From Cellulomonas composti (GTDB lineage Bacteria > Actinomycetota > Actinomycetes > Actinomycetales > Cellulomonadaceae): a stretch of 64,000 bases of DNA. The translations under genes were made by a program, and so were the position numbers. Below the pieces are notes generated by a model. The model was not told the DNA's origin. It searched no databases and was given only the letters and a program-made list of their open reading frames with translations. This document shows positions 1 to 8,530 of this stretch, piece after piece. The number at the start of each line of letters is the position of its first letter. Position 1 is the first letter of the stretch. The DNA lies in NCBI RefSeq assembly GCF_007990245.1, contig NZ_BJWG01000006.1, forward strand, positions 170,330 through 234,329, in the 5' to 3' direction.

Positions 1-1505
1 AGGCGCACGGTGGTGCGCGGCGCGGGCCGCGTCGAGGTGAGGCGGGCGAGGTGCTGCAGCGCGTCGTACGCCGAGACACCCCACGGCTCGCGCGTCGCGT
101 GCAGCGCGGTCACGTACCCGCGCAGCGCCTCGCGGTATCCGACGAGCTCCGAGCGCAGGTCCTGGATGCCACGCGTGTCCTGCGCGGGCGCCTCGAGCGT
201 CATCGCGCCCAGGAGCCGGCGCGACGCGGCCGTGCGCCAGCCCGCTTCGGGGGCGATGTCGAGCACGAGGTCGTCGAGGCCCAGCGCGCGCAGCCGCTCG
301 CCGAGTGCCTGGGCCGAGCGGCGGTGCCCCGGCACGTAGAGCACGGTGCGCCCCTCGGCGGCGGCCGCCGCGACGACGGCCGCGATCGTGCCTGCCTCGT
401 CGGATCCGGCCGGCGCGTCGACGAACAGGTGCGCACCCGTCGCGACGACGTCGAGCACGTGCTGCTGGGCCGGGTCGAGGTCGCCCACGCCGCGCTCGTG
501 CGCCGGGTCACGGTCCCCGACGACCGGCGCGGGCAGCGCGACCGACCGCAGCCGCTCGCGCTCCGCCTCGACCCCCGAGAGCGCGGCGAGCACCTCGTGG
601 TGGCCGATGCCGGCGGCGAGCTGGTCGACGTCGTCGACCAGGATCTGCCCCGGGTGGACGAACGTGCCGACGACGATGCGGTCGACGAGGTCGAAGTCCT
701 CGAGCACGGCCTCGCCGAGCGACGCGAGCCGATCGAGCGCGGTGCGCGGGTCGAACCCGTCGGACGTGAAGGCTCCGCGGGCGACCGCAGCGGGGTCCAG
801 CAGCGCGCCGCGCGAGCGCAGCGCCCGCGCGAGCACCGGGTTCACCTCGACCGACGGCTCCAGCTCGAGCTCGTAGTCGCTCTCCCCCGTGCCGCGCGCG
901 TGCAGGGTCACCGGGCGCAGCAGCACGGGCGCGCGCATGGTCCGCACGCGGGCGGGCGTGGGCACCTTCTCGGCCGACGAGGGATGCGCGCGGGTCACGG
1001 CGGCGAGCGCCCCCATGTCGTCCTGCGCGGCCGCCGGCGCGGCTCGCTCGGTCCAGGTCGCGACGCCGATCGCGAGCGACGTCGGCGCGATCCCGTAGCG
1101 CTGCTCGTACGCGGCGGCACGCGCCCCGACGGCGCGGGCCCGGCGCCGCGCGGTGGACAGCGCCGCACCCTCGCGCACGAGGTTGGACAGTCGCGTCTCG
1201 CGGCCCGCGAAGAGCTGGGCGATGCCGGACGGGTGCGCGGCCGACAGGTCGAGCGCCGCCTCACCGAGCAGATCGATGTCCGCGAGCGACGACCCACCCG
1301 CGGCCTCGACGAGCGCCGCGCGCCACGTGGCGACCGCACCCTCGACCAGCTCGGCCGGTGACGGTGGCTCGACGAGCGCGACCGGACTCGCGTCGACGTC
1401 CGTCCGCTCGGGGCTGCCGGCGTCGGGGGTCGCGTCGGAGGGCGTCGTTGCGTCGTCGGGAGCCTCTGCGGGTCCCGAGCCGGGCGTGCGCGCGGGAACG
1501 GTCAC
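1..1505 (-). CDS. Large superfamily I / DUF4011-like ATPase-helicase, N-terminal part (runs off the left edge)
   Basis: The reading frame is open on the minus strand from a GTG at 1505 to the window edge, about 501 codons with no stop, so the C-terminal half is missing. After an acidic, proline-rich leader of about 45 residues comes an alpha-helical region that includes HPSGIAQLFAGRETRLSNLV. From about residue 350 there is an ATPase-like segment (QQHVLDVV, then VDAPAGSDEAGT, then TVLYVPGHRR) in which the Walker A loop is degenerate. This resembles the long actinobacterial AAA/DUF4011 helicase-like proteins of over 1000 residues. The start is ambiguous: the GTG overlaps the TGA of a short upstream frame. 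The family assignment is from memory of sequence style; the helicase motifs that would prove it lie outside the window. Confidence 0.7.
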   Translation of the reverse strand, partial: MTVPARTPGSGPAEAPDDATTPSDATPDAGSPERTDVDASPVALVEPPSPAELVEGAVATWRAALVEAAGGSSLADIDLLGEAALDLSAAHPSGIAQLFAGRETRLSNLVREGAALSTARRRARAVGARAAAYEQRYGIAPTSLAIGVATWTERAAPAAAQDDMGALAAVTRAHPSSAEKVPTPARVRTMRAPVLLRPVTLHARGTGESDYELELEPSVEVNPVLARALRSRGALLDPAAVARGAFTSDGFDPRTALDRLASLGEAVLEDFDLVDRIVVGTFVHPGQILVDDVDQLAAGIGHHEVLAALSGVEAERERLRSVALPAPVVGDRDPAHERGVGDLDPAQQHVLDVVATGAHLFVDAPAGSDEAGTIAAVVAAAAAEGRTVLYVPGHRRSAQALGERLRALGLDDLVLDIAPEAGWRTAASRRLLGAMTLEAPAQDTRGIQDLRSELVGYREALRGYVTALHATREPWGVSAYDALQHLARLTSTRPAPRTTVR

Positions 1506-1717
1506 GGTGCGACCGTAACCGGGAGGCGCTCCGCGGCCCGTTCGGCGCGCCGGAGACGCCCGCACCGGACCGGGCACCCGACCTGCCACCGGACCGGGCA
1601 CGTCCGGACAGACGCAAGGAGCCGGTCACCGCGAGGCGACCGGCTCCTTGGACGTGAGAACGGTGCGCACCGCGCAGGGGGCAGGCGATGCGCACCGTCA
1701 GATGAAGTTTGGACCAT
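1502..1717 (-). CDS. Possible short leader ORF coupled to the helicase gene
   Basis: An ATG at 1717 has a near-perfect Shine-Dalgarno (AGGAGG on the minus strand at 1729-1724, 6 nt spacing) and opens a 71-codon frame whose TGA overlaps the GTG of the helicase gene. The predicted peptide is arginine- and proline-rich, resembles no family I know, and contains the 12-bp hairpin at 1616-1649. It could be a leader peptide with attenuator, or a chance frame in GC-rich DNA; only the ribosome-binding site and the overlapping stop argue for it. Confidence 0.2.
   Translation of the reverse strand: MVQTSSDGAHRLPPARCAPFSRPRSRSPRGDRLLASVRTCPVRWQVGCPVRCGRLRRAERAAERLPVTVAP
1616..1649. terminator. Perfect 12-bp hairpin in the 1506-1863 intergenic region
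   Basis: The arms 1616-1627 and 1638-1649 are perfectly complementary (AAGGAGCCGGTC and its complement) around a 10-nt loop. No T-run follows on either strand. It lies between two divergent genes, where a simple terminator is not expected, so an attenuator within the helicase leader is as likely. Confidence 0.45.
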
Positions 1718-1800
1718 CAACCGCCTCCTGGTCAACTGTCCAGCCGGCGCCACCGAAAAAAGGCCGCCGAGCAGCCCGGACGCCCTCGCCGCCGGTCAGT

Positions 1801-1845
1801 TCGGGCGAGCTTCTGGCGGCGGATCGCAGCCAGAATCTCGCCCGA
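1801..1845. promoter_or_regulatory. 16-bp inverted repeat just upstream of the hydrolase gene
   Basis: The arm 1801-1816 pairs with 1830-1845 at 15 of 16 positions around a 13-nt loop, ending 18 nt before the GTG at 1864. It could be an operator or a 5'-UTR stem. An A6 run at 1755-1760 lies just upstream. Nothing else was recognised in the 358-bp gap 1506-1863 apart from the hairpin and possible leader frame listed separately. Confidence 0.4.
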
Positions 1846-1863
1846 TCGTGATGGGATGTCGCC

Positions 1864-2568
1864 GTGAAGGTCGGCTGGAAGCGGCTGCCGCGCGAGACGT
1901 GGTGGCGCGCGCAGGACTACACGTACGCGGTGCGCTGTCAGCTCGTCGACCCCCGCGTCGATTCCGTCCTGCCCCGGCCCGCGCACCCGATCGGCCGGCC
2001 CGTCGTGCTCGTGCCCGGCGTGTACGAGCCGTGGCAGTTCCTGCTGCCGTTGGCGCGCCGCCTCGTCGCACGCGGCCTGGTGGTGCACACCGTCCCGGAG
2101 CTGGGCCGCAACGGGGCACCCGTCAGCGAGCAGGCCCGCGTGCTCGGCGCGGTCCTCGTCGAGCGGGACCTGCGCGACGTGCTGCTCGTCGCACACTCCA
2201 AGGGCGGTCTCATCGGCAAGCTCGCGATGCTCACGTCCGACCCGGAGGGCCGCATCGCGGCGATGGTGGCCGTCAACAGCCCGTACGCGGGAACACCGCT
2301 GGCCCGCTGGTTCCCGACCCGGGCCGTGCGGGCGTTCAGCCCGAGCGACCCGACGCTGCGCGCGCTGGCTGCGGAGCGGGAGGTCGACGCCCGCATCACG
2401 GCGCTGCGCAGCGTGTGGGACCCGCACATCCCCGGCGCGGGCGCGCTGGGGGGCGCCGCCGACGTGGTGCTCCGCACGCCCGGGCACTTCCGGGCGCTCG
2501 AGGACCCGGCCGTGGTGCAGGTCGTCGTGGACACCGCGTGCGCCACCGACCCGCGACCGGACGCCTGA
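1864..2568 (+). CDS. Alpha/beta hydrolase, lipase-like
   Basis: 234 residues from a GTG start. VVLVPGVYEPW near residue 47 is a typical oxyanion-hole strand, and AHSKGG (residues 110-115) is a lipase-type nucleophile elbow (GxSxG variant) with Ser112 as predicted nucleophile. An Asp near 190 (SVWDPHIPG) and the His of TPGHF near 212 are plausible partners. There is no signal peptide, so it should be cytoplasmic or peripherally attached. The pattern is that of triacylglycerol-lipase/PGAP1-like hydrolases; the substrate is unknown. It is monocistronic, facing a convergent minus-strand gene. Confidence 0.85.
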   Translation: MKVGWKRLPRETWWRAQDYTYAVRCQLVDPRVDSVLPRPAHPIGRPVVLVPGVYEPWQFLLPLARRLVARGLVVHTVPELGRNGAPVSEQARVLGAVLVERDLRDVLLVAHSKGGLIGKLAMLTSDPEGRIAAMVAVNSPYAGTPLARWFPTRAVRAFSPSDPTLRALAAEREVDARITALRSVWDPHIPGAGALGGAADVVLRTPGHFRALEDPAVVQVVVDTACATDPRPDA

Positions 2569-2589
2569 CGCGTCGGCGGCCGTCCGGGC

Positions 2590-2667
2590 GGGCAGTCAGC
2601 GGGGACGGTCAGCGGGACCGGTCAGCTCGAACGGTCAGTGGGGACGGTCAGCGCGAACGGTCAGGCG
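2590..2667. repeat. Six tandem 13-bp units
   Basis: Six consecutive 13-mers close to GGACGGTCAGCGG fill 2590-2602, 2603-2615, 2616-2628, 2629-2641, 2642-2654 and 2655-2667. They occupy almost the whole gap between the convergent hydrolase and hexapeptide-repeat genes, and the last unit contributes the stop codon of the latter. Confidence 0.8.
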
Positions 2668-3062
2668 GCGAGCACGTGCCGGTCGCCGCGGCGCACCAAC
2701 GCCCCCGCGGGGACGCGCTGGTCCGGCTCGACGACGACACCCGGCGCGAGGCGCGCGTCGGCGCCCACGTCCACGCGCGAGCCGAGCCGCGCACCTGACC
2801 CCACGGCCGCACCGGCGCCGACGTGCGCGTGCGCGCCGACCTTCGCGCCGGCCCCGACGAACGCGCCGGACTCGATCCACGCGAACCGGTCCACCCAGGC
2901 GCCGGCCTCGACCCGCGCGCCGGGGTCGACCCAGACGGACGGCGCCAGGTGCGCCGACGGGTCGACCGTCGCGCCCTGCGCGACCATCCCTCCGCCGTTG
3001 TCGTGGCGCTGGTAGCGGACGGTCGTGCCGTCGTCCTTCTCGAGAAGTTCGTATCGATTCAT
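2661..3062 (-). CDS. Left-handed beta-helix (hexapeptide repeat) protein
   Basis: 133 residues if begun at the ATG encoding MNRYELLEKDDG; an upstream ATG at 3110 would add 16 residues of poor quality. From about residue 25 to the end the sequence is an array of imperfect [LIV]-G-x4 hexads (GATVDPSAHLAPS, GAKVGAHAHVGAG, GARLGSRVDVGAD), the signature of a left-handed parallel beta-helix as in acyltransferases and gamma-carbonic anhydrases. The metal-binding histidines of carbonic anhydrases are not evident, and there is no catalytic acyltransferase extension. It may be a structural or small sugar-binding member; function unknown. Confidence 0.8.
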   Translation of the reverse strand: MNRYELLEKDDGTTVRYQRHDNGGGMVAQGATVDPSAHLAPSVWVDPGARVEAGAWVDRFAWIESGAFVGAGAKVGAHAHVGAGAAVGSGARLGSRVDVGADARLAPGVVVEPDQRVPAGALVRRGDRHVLAA

Positions 3063-3115
3063 CTTGCGCGGCACAACGTCCGTCCGCGCCCCCGTGTTCC
3101 CGGCCCCCACGCACG

Positions 3116-3121
3116 TAGCCT
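3116..3121 (+). promoter_or_regulatory. -10 box TAGCCT of a probable leaderless gene
   Basis: TAGCCT ends 6 nt before the ATG at 3128 and no Shine-Dalgarno is present. This spacing is typical of leaderless actinobacterial transcripts whose first base is the A of the start codon. Confidence 0.5.
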
Positions 3122-3127
3122 GGCCCG

Positions 3128-3508
3128 ATGGTTCCCGACGAGTGGATCGAGCATCGTCGCCCCGGCGACCGCGAGCTGCTCGGCTGGGTGCGTCCCGAGG
3201 TCGACCAGTTCGTGGCGGTCGACCGGCTCGGCCGCGACCTGACCGGGCCCGTCGACTGGCTCGCCGCCGAGGAGGCGCTCGACGGGCGCGGCATCGCGTG
3301 GCTGTCCGGCCTGTGGCAGCTCACGCACGACGGGAAGGTGCTGCGGGTACGCGTGATCGACGTGCGCCCGGACGCCGTCGTCGTCGCGACGGACGACCAC
3401 GGCTCGATCGACGTCCCTTCGACGCGCCACACCCTGCCGTTCCCCGCGCCCGCCGAGCTGCGGCCGTTCGAGGGCGACCCGTTCCTGCTGGCGGGCCCCC
3501 TCGACTGA
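3128..3508 (+). CDS. Conserved hypothetical protein (126 aa)
   Basis: 126 residues beginning MVPDEWIEHRRPGDRELLGW, a small soluble mixed alpha/beta protein rich in Asp, Glu and Trp with no signal peptide or membrane segment. A central stretch (WQLTHDGKVLRVRVIDVRPD) predicts a beta-hairpin. I do not recognise a named family. It has a leaderless-type promoter, diverges from the hexapeptide gene and lies upstream of the transporter. The coding call rests on the promoter, codon bias and absence of a better overlapping frame. Confidence 0.7.
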   Translation: MVPDEWIEHRRPGDRELLGWVRPEVDQFVAVDRLGRDLTGPVDWLAAEEALDGRGIAWLSGLWQLTHDGKVLRVRVIDVRPDAVVVATDDHGSIDVPSTRHTLPFPAPAELRPFEGDPFLLAGPLD

Positions 3509-3579
3509 CGGACCGCAGGAGCGCCCGTCCGCGGCGCGTCGGCAGCCGAGTCCTGTGGGCTGACGGCAGGATCGCCCGC

Positions 3580-5022
3580 ATGGGTCCTCGGGTCAGCGGT
3601 GCCCCGATCCCGCGCCGCACGGTCGTCGGGTACGCGCTCGGGTCCGTCGGCACGGGCGGGTTCGGCACGCTGCCGGGTCTCGTCCTCGCGTACTACCTGA
3701 CCGACACGCTCGGCGTCGCGGCCGGTCTCGCGAGCCTCGCGGTGACGCTGCCCAAGGTCTGGGACGTCGTGATCGACCCGTTCGTCGGGGCGCGTTCCGA
3801 CGCGTCGGCGGCACGGCGCGGCTCGCGCCGCCCGTTCCTGCTCGCGGGGGCGCTGATGCTGCCGCCGCTGTTCGCCGCCGTGTTCGCGGCACCCGCCGCG
3901 CTGCAGGAGGCCGCCGCCGCGGTGTGGGTGGTCGTGACGTTCGTCGCCGCGGCGACCGCGTTCAGCCTGTTCCAGGTGCCGTACATCGCGCTGCCCGCGG
4001 AGATCGCGCCGGACTACGCCTCGCGGACACGGCTGCTCGCGCCGCGGATCGCGGTGCTCGCGGTCGCGATCCTCGCGTTCGGGGCGGGCGGCCCGCTCGT
4101 GCGTGACGCCGCGGGCGGCGGGCGGACCGGGTACGCCGTGATGGGCGTCGTCAGCGGCCTGGTGATCGGGCTCGGGATGCTCGCCGCGTGGTGGGGCGCG
4201 CCGCGACGAGCCGTCGCCGCGGGCACCCACGCCGCGCCCGTGGCCGTCGTCTCCCGGGCCGACGAGGCCGCGCTCCTCGACGGTCTGCCGGCGGCGCCGA
4301 TGCCCGGCCGGCGGGGCGACGCGCTGCGCGCCGGTCTGGCGGCGCTGCGCGAGCTGCCCCCGTTCCGTGCCCTGCTCGCGACGTTCGTCCTGCAGGCGCT
4401 CGCGACGGGCGCGATGCTCGGCTCCGCGCAGTACGTCGCCACGTACACGCTGGGCGACGAGGCCGCGGTGACCTACCTGTTCGTCGCGCTCGTCGCACCC
4501 GCGCTGCTCGTCATGCCGCTCGCGACGAGGCTCGCGCACCGCATCGGCAAGCGGCGCGCGCTCGTCGGGTCGTCGGCGCTGTTCGCGTGCGCGGCGCTCG
4601 CGCTGCTGCCCGCGCGCGAGGCCGCCGGGCCCTGGGTCTACGGGCCGGTCGCGCTCGCCGGTGTCGCGTACGCGGGCATGCAGCTCTACCCGCTCGCGAT
4701 GCTGCCGGACGTCGCCGTGGTCGACGCCCGCGAGCACGGCGTGGACCGCGCGGGCGTGCTTGGCGGCGTGTGGACCGCGGGCGAGACGGCCGGGCTCGCG
4801 CTCGGACCGACGCTCGTGCTGGCACTGCTCGCGCTCACCGGGTTCGTCTCGAGCACCGGCGATGCGACCGCGGCCCAGCCGGACTCCGCGCTCACGGGGA
4901 TCGTCGTGGCGTTCTCGCTGCTGCCCGCGGTTCTCGTCGGGCTCTCGCTGCTGCCGCTGTCCCGCTACCGGCTCGACGCCGACGTCGTCGATGCACCCGA
5001 ACCCCCGGAGGCCACGTCGTGA
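3580..5022 (+). CDS. MFS transporter of the GPH (glycoside-pentoside-hexuronide) type
   Basis: 480 residues from the ATG at 3580, with about twelve hydrophobic segments. The N-terminus VVGYALGSVGTGGFGTLPGL followed by YYLTDTLGVAAGLA, and the loop DPFVGARSDASAARRGSRRP, match the MelB-like cation:sugar symporter pattern (DPxxGxxSD...RRP). A central cytoplasmic loop separates the two six-helix bundles near residue 220. The stop overlaps the GTG of the next gene (GTGA), so the two are translationally coupled and the transporter may import that enzyme's substrate. Substrate specificity cannot be read from sequence. Confidence 0.85.
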   Translation: MGPRVSGAPIPRRTVVGYALGSVGTGGFGTLPGLVLAYYLTDTLGVAAGLASLAVTLPKVWDVVIDPFVGARSDASAARRGSRRPFLLAGALMLPPLFAAVFAAPAALQEAAAAVWVVVTFVAAATAFSLFQVPYIALPAEIAPDYASRTRLLAPRIAVLAVAILAFGAGGPLVRDAAGGGRTGYAVMGVVSGLVIGLGMLAAWWGAPRRAVAAGTHAAPVAVVSRADEAALLDGLPAAPMPGRRGDALRAGLAALRELPPFRALLATFVLQALATGAMLGSAQYVATYTLGDEAAVTYLFVALVAPALLVMPLATRLAHRIGKRRALVGSSALFACAALALLPAREAAGPWVYGPVALAGVAYAGMQLYPLAMLPDVAVVDAREHGVDRAGVLGGVWTAGETAGLALGPTLVLALLALTGFVSSTGDATAAQPDSALTGIVVAFSLLPAVLVGLSLLPLSRYRLDADVVDAPEPPEATS

Positions 5023-6434
5023 CCCGCACCCCCGACGACGTCCTCGCCGAGCTGCTCGCCCTGCGGGCGGCGGACCCACCGACGCACGGCGGACGCGTGC
5101 TGTCCTACGTGTACGACCCTGGCCGGGCGGACCTGGACCGGGTCGCCGAGCAGGCCGCGACCGCGTTCCTCCCGGTCAACGGCCTGGACCCGACGACGTT
5201 CACGTCCGTCGCCGCGATCGAACGCGGGCTCGTCGGACGCGCGCGCAAGACGTTCCACGGCGACGGGGACGTGGTGGGCTCGGTGACCTCCGGCGGGACC
5301 GAGTCCTGCCTGCTCGCGGTGAAGGTCGCGCGTGAGACGTGGCGGGCCGCCGCACCCGGCCGCGAGCACGCTCGCGCCGCGATCGTCCTGCCGACCACCG
5401 CCCACCCCGCGTTCCACAAGGCCGCCGCATACCTCGACCTCGACGTCGTCGCGGTGCCGGTGGACGTCGACTCCGGCCGGGCCGTGGCTGCCCGCCTGCT
5501 CGCGGCGCTCGACGTCCTCGGCGAGCGGGCCGCACTCGTCGTCGTCAGCGCGCCCAGCTACCCGTTCGGCGTCGTCGACCCGGTCGCCGAGGTCGCTGCC
5601 GGCGCGTCCGCCCGAGGGGTGGCCTGTCACGTGGACGCGTGCATCGGCGGCTGGGTGCTGCCGTGGTGGGGCGACCTCGAACCGTGGGACCTGGCAGTCC
5701 CCGGCGTCACGTCCCTGTCCGCCGACCTGCACAAGTACGGGTACGCGCCCAAGGGCGCGTCGGTGGTGCTGCACCGCGGGCGCGAGCGGCACCGCGCGCA
5801 GTACTTCGCGACGACCGCGTGGCCCGGCTACCCCGTGGTCAACCCGACCGTGCTCGGCTCACGCGCCGCAGGCGCGATGGCCGCGGCGTGGGCGGTGGGC
5901 GAGGTGCTGGGCGACGAGGGTTACGCGCGGCTCGTCGGACGTACGCGCGAGGCGACACAGCGGGTGCTCACGACGCTGCGCACGGTCGCGGGCCTGCGGG
6001 TGGTGGGCGAGCCGACCGGACCGCTCGTCGCGATCGCGACGGACGATGCGCCCGGGGGTGCCGTGGACCCGTTCCGGCTCGTCGACGCGCTACGCCGACG
6101 CGGCTGGCTCGCGCAGTGCCAGCCGGCCATGACCCAGCCCGACGGGACCGTCCTGCCCCGCACCGCTCACCTCACGCTGACCGCGGTCAGCGCAGACGTC
6201 GTCGACCAGCTCACCGCGGATCTCGTCGGTGCCGCCGACGAGGTGCGCGGTGTCGCCCCGGCGCAGCCGGACCCGTCGCTCGTCGCTCGTGTGATGACAG
6301 AAGGTCTGCCCGACGAGCTGGCGGGCGTGATGGCCACGCTCGAGGCACTGCCGGCCGACGTCGTCCGCCCCGCCCTCGTCCAGCTTCTCCAGGTCGTCAT
6401 CGACCCGGGCACGAGCGAAGGTGGGAACCGCTGA
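5019..6434 (+). CDS. PLP-dependent decarboxylase/lyase, sphingosine-1-phosphate-lyase-like
   Basis: 471 residues from a GTG that overlaps the transporter stop. It is a fold-type I PLP enzyme of the group II decarboxylase superfamily: TSGGTES (residues 90-96) binds the cofactor phosphate, HVDACIG (204-210) supplies the Asp that pairs with the pyridine nitrogen, and SADLHKYGYAPKG contains the Schiff-base Lys239. The HKYGYAPKG context is characteristic of sphingosine-1-phosphate lyases and related carbon-carbon lyases rather than glutamate decarboxylase. The C-terminal 60 residues extend beyond the catalytic fold. Bacteria of this group usually lack sphingolipids, so the true substrate is uncertain. 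Confidence 0.85.
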   Translation: MTRTPDDVLAELLALRAADPPTHGGRVLSYVYDPGRADLDRVAEQAATAFLPVNGLDPTTFTSVAAIERGLVGRARKTFHGDGDVVGSVTSGGTESCLLAVKVARETWRAAAPGREHARAAIVLPTTAHPAFHKAAAYLDLDVVAVPVDVDSGRAVAARLLAALDVLGERAALVVVSAPSYPFGVVDPVAEVAAGASARGVACHVDACIGGWVLPWWGDLEPWDLAVPGVTSLSADLHKYGYAPKGASVVLHRGRERHRAQYFATTAWPGYPVVNPTVLGSRAAGAMAAAWAVGEVLGDEGYARLVGRTREATQRVLTTLRTVAGLRVVGEPTGPLVAIATDDAPGGAVDPFRLVDALRRRGWLAQCQPAMTQPDGTVLPRTAHLTLTAVSADVVDQLTADLVGAADEVRGVAPAQPDPSLVARVMTEGLPDELAGVMATLEALPADVVRPALVQLLQVVIDPGTSEGGNR

Positions 6435-6467
6435 GCGACGCCTGCCCGGCGCCCGTCTCGTCCAGGC

Positions 6468-6614
6468 TCAGACGAGCCGCCACCACTTGATGTCCGGTCC
6501 TGCACCGCAGTGCGGGCAGGGCGGGAGCGTCTCGGCGTCCTCGGCGAGGACGACCGTGTGCCCGCATGCGTCGAGGAACTTGCCCTTGCCAGGCTTGGCG
6601 CCGACTTCGTACAT
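6468..6614 (-). CDS. Small zinc-ribbon-like protein (48 aa)
   Basis: 48 residues from an ATG preceded by a strong AGGAGG. It has one Cys-His pair (DACGHTV) and a C-terminal knuckle PPCPHCGAGP, so CxxH...CxxC could bind one zinc. The opening VGAKPGKGKF resembles small stress-type zinc-ribbon proteins in other bacteria. It is convergent with the PLP lyase and divergent from the ABC1 kinase. No function can be assigned. Confidence 0.75.
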   Translation of the reverse strand: MYEVGAKPGKGKFLDACGHTVVLAEDAETLPPCPHCGAGPDIKWWRLV

Positions 6615-6743
6615 GTGCCACCTCCTTGTGGTGGGACAGGCATAACGCCTGTTCGGACGCTTCCTCTGGGACGAAAGGCCGTTCCCTGGCGCCCCGCCCG
6701 GACGGGCGTGCGATGCTGCCAGCACCGTCCTTCTGGAGGCTCG

Positions 6744-8411
6744 ATGACCCCGACCCATCTGCGCCGCAGGTCGCTGCACATCCTGTGGTTCTTCGCCGGG
6801 GTGATCGCGCGGGTCGTGTGGTCGGACGTCGTGCTGCGCCGGATCGGTTTCGCGGCGCGGGTGCGGCGCACGCGCCCCGAGCGCTACCGCCGCGAGGCCG
6901 TGCGGTTCCGGTCGCTGGCGATCCGGATGGGCGGCGTGATGATCAAGATCGGCCAGTTCCTCTCGTCGCGGCTCGACGTCCTGCCGCGCGAGATCACCGC
7001 CGAGCTGGCCGACCTGCAGGACGAGGTGCCGGCCGTGCCGTTCGACGCGATCGCCGCGCTCGCCGAGCAGGAGCTGGGCGCGCCGCTCGCCGAGCTGTTC
7101 GCCGACGTGTCGCCCACGCCGCTGGCCGCCGCGTCGCTCGGTCAGGTGCACCGCGCCCGGCTGCGCACCGACGCCGACGGCCTCGGGTTCGTCGACGTCG
7201 TCGTGAAGGTGCAGCGGCCGGGGATCGCGACGGTCGTCGAGACCGACCTCGCGGCGCTCGGGCGGGTGGGCCGCTGGCTCATGCGCTACCGGCCGATCCG
7301 CCAGCATGCGGACGTGCCCGCGCTGCTGCGTGAGTTCGGCTCGACGCTGCGCGAGGAGATCGACTACCTGCACGAGGCGGACAACGCCGAGACGTTCGCG
7401 ACGAACTTCGCCGACGAGCCGGGCGTGCGCGTGCCGCGCGTCGTGCGCACCCTCAGCGCGCGGCGGGTGCTGACACTCGAGGACGTGTCCGGCATCAAGC
7501 TCACGGACTACGACGCGATCGAGGCGGCAGGGATCTCGCGCGCCGAGGTCGCCGACCGCCTCGTGCACACCTACCTGCGGCAGGTGTTCGACGACGGCTT
7601 CGTTCACGCCGACCCGCATCCCGGCAACCTGTTCGTCGAACCCGCGACCGCCGAGCACGGCTGGCGCCTGACGTTCGTCGACTTCGGCATGGTGGCGCGC
7701 ATCCCGCCGAGCGCGCGGGCGGGTCTGCGCGAGCTGCTCATCGGCGTGGGCACGCGCGACGCCGCACGGGTCGTCAAGGCGTACCAGCGGCTCGGGATGC
7801 TCCTGCCCGGCGCGGACCTGTCGGGCATCGAGGCGGCCGAGGCGCACGCGTTCGACCGGTTCTGGGGCATGTCGATGGACGAGCTGCGCAACGTCGACCG
7901 CCGCGAGGTGCACGCGTTCGCGCAGCAGTACCGCGAGCTCCTGCTCGACCTGCCGTTCCAGGTGCCGCAGGACCTGATCTACACCGTGCGCACGGTCTCG
8001 ATCCTGTCGGGCATGTGCACCGGTCTGAACCCCGAGTTCAACATCTGGCAGCACCTCGCGCCGTACGCGCGCACGCTCATCGACTCCGACTCCGCCGCGG
8101 GCGGTTCGTCGGCCTGGTGGGGCGAGATCGGTCAGGTGCTGCAGGCGCTCGTCGCGCTGCCGGGCCAGGCGAGCCGCACGCTCGCGCAGCTCGAGGGCGG
8201 CCGGCTGCGCGTGCGCGACGAGCAGACGACGAACGCGGTGCGCGCGGTCGGCCGCTCCGTGGACCGGCTCACCGCGGCCGTCGTGGCGTCGGGCCTGGTC
8301 GTCGCGGGTGCGCTGCTCGTGGGCTCCGGCCACGTGGGCTGGGGCAACGTGCTGTTCGTCGCGTCGGGCGTCGCGCTGCTGCGCGTGCTCGTCGGCGGCC
8401 GACGACGCTAG
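6744..8411 (+). CDS. ABC1/AarF (UbiB-family) atypical kinase
   Basis: 555 residues; the ATG at 6744 follows CTGGAGG. All hallmarks of the ABC1 family are visible: KIGQ (68-71) of the inhibitory KxGQ segment, the Ala-rich loop AAASLGQVHRA (128-138) replacing the glycine loop, VVKVQRPG (153-160) with the nucleotide-binding Lys, EEIDY (204-208), HADPHPGN (289-296) as catalytic loop and VDFGM (312-316) as the metal-binding DFG. Two hydrophobic helices at the C-terminus (about 505-550) anchor it in the membrane. Family members support isoprenoid-quinone or lipid metabolism; actinobacteria make menaquinone, so the exact role is open. Confidence 0.9.
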   Translation: MTPTHLRRRSLHILWFFAGVIARVVWSDVVLRRIGFAARVRRTRPERYRREAVRFRSLAIRMGGVMIKIGQFLSSRLDVLPREITAELADLQDEVPAVPFDAIAALAEQELGAPLAELFADVSPTPLAAASLGQVHRARLRTDADGLGFVDVVVKVQRPGIATVVETDLAALGRVGRWLMRYRPIRQHADVPALLREFGSTLREEIDYLHEADNAETFATNFADEPGVRVPRVVRTLSARRVLTLEDVSGIKLTDYDAIEAAGISRAEVADRLVHTYLRQVFDDGFVHADPHPGNLFVEPATAEHGWRLTFVDFGMVARIPPSARAGLRELLIGVGTRDAARVVKAYQRLGMLLPGADLSGIEAAEAHAFDRFWGMSMDELRNVDRREVHAFAQQYRELLLDLPFQVPQDLIYTVRTVSILSGMCTGLNPEFNIWQHLAPYARTLIDSDSAAGGSSAWWGEIGQVLQALVALPGQASRTLAQLEGGRLRVRDEQTTNAVRAVGRSVDRLTAAVVASGLVVAGALLVGSGHVGWGNVLFVASGVALLRVLVGGRRR

Positions 8412-8416
8412 CCGCC

Positions 8417-8461
8417 CGTCGCCATCCTGCGCGTCGCCATCCTGCGCGTCGCCGCCTGCTC
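8417..8461. repeat. Three 15-bp tandem units
   Basis: CGTCGCCATCCTGCG occurs at 8417-8431 and 8432-8446, with a degenerate third copy at 8447-8461 and scattered fragments to about 8500. It fills the gap after the ABC1 kinase stop; no coding content is evident there. Confidence 0.6.
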
Positions 8462-8530
8462 GTCGTCATCCTGCGCGCCGCCGCGTGCTCGTCGCGGTCG
8501 AAGCGCGTTGTCGCGCCGCGGCGCGCGGGC

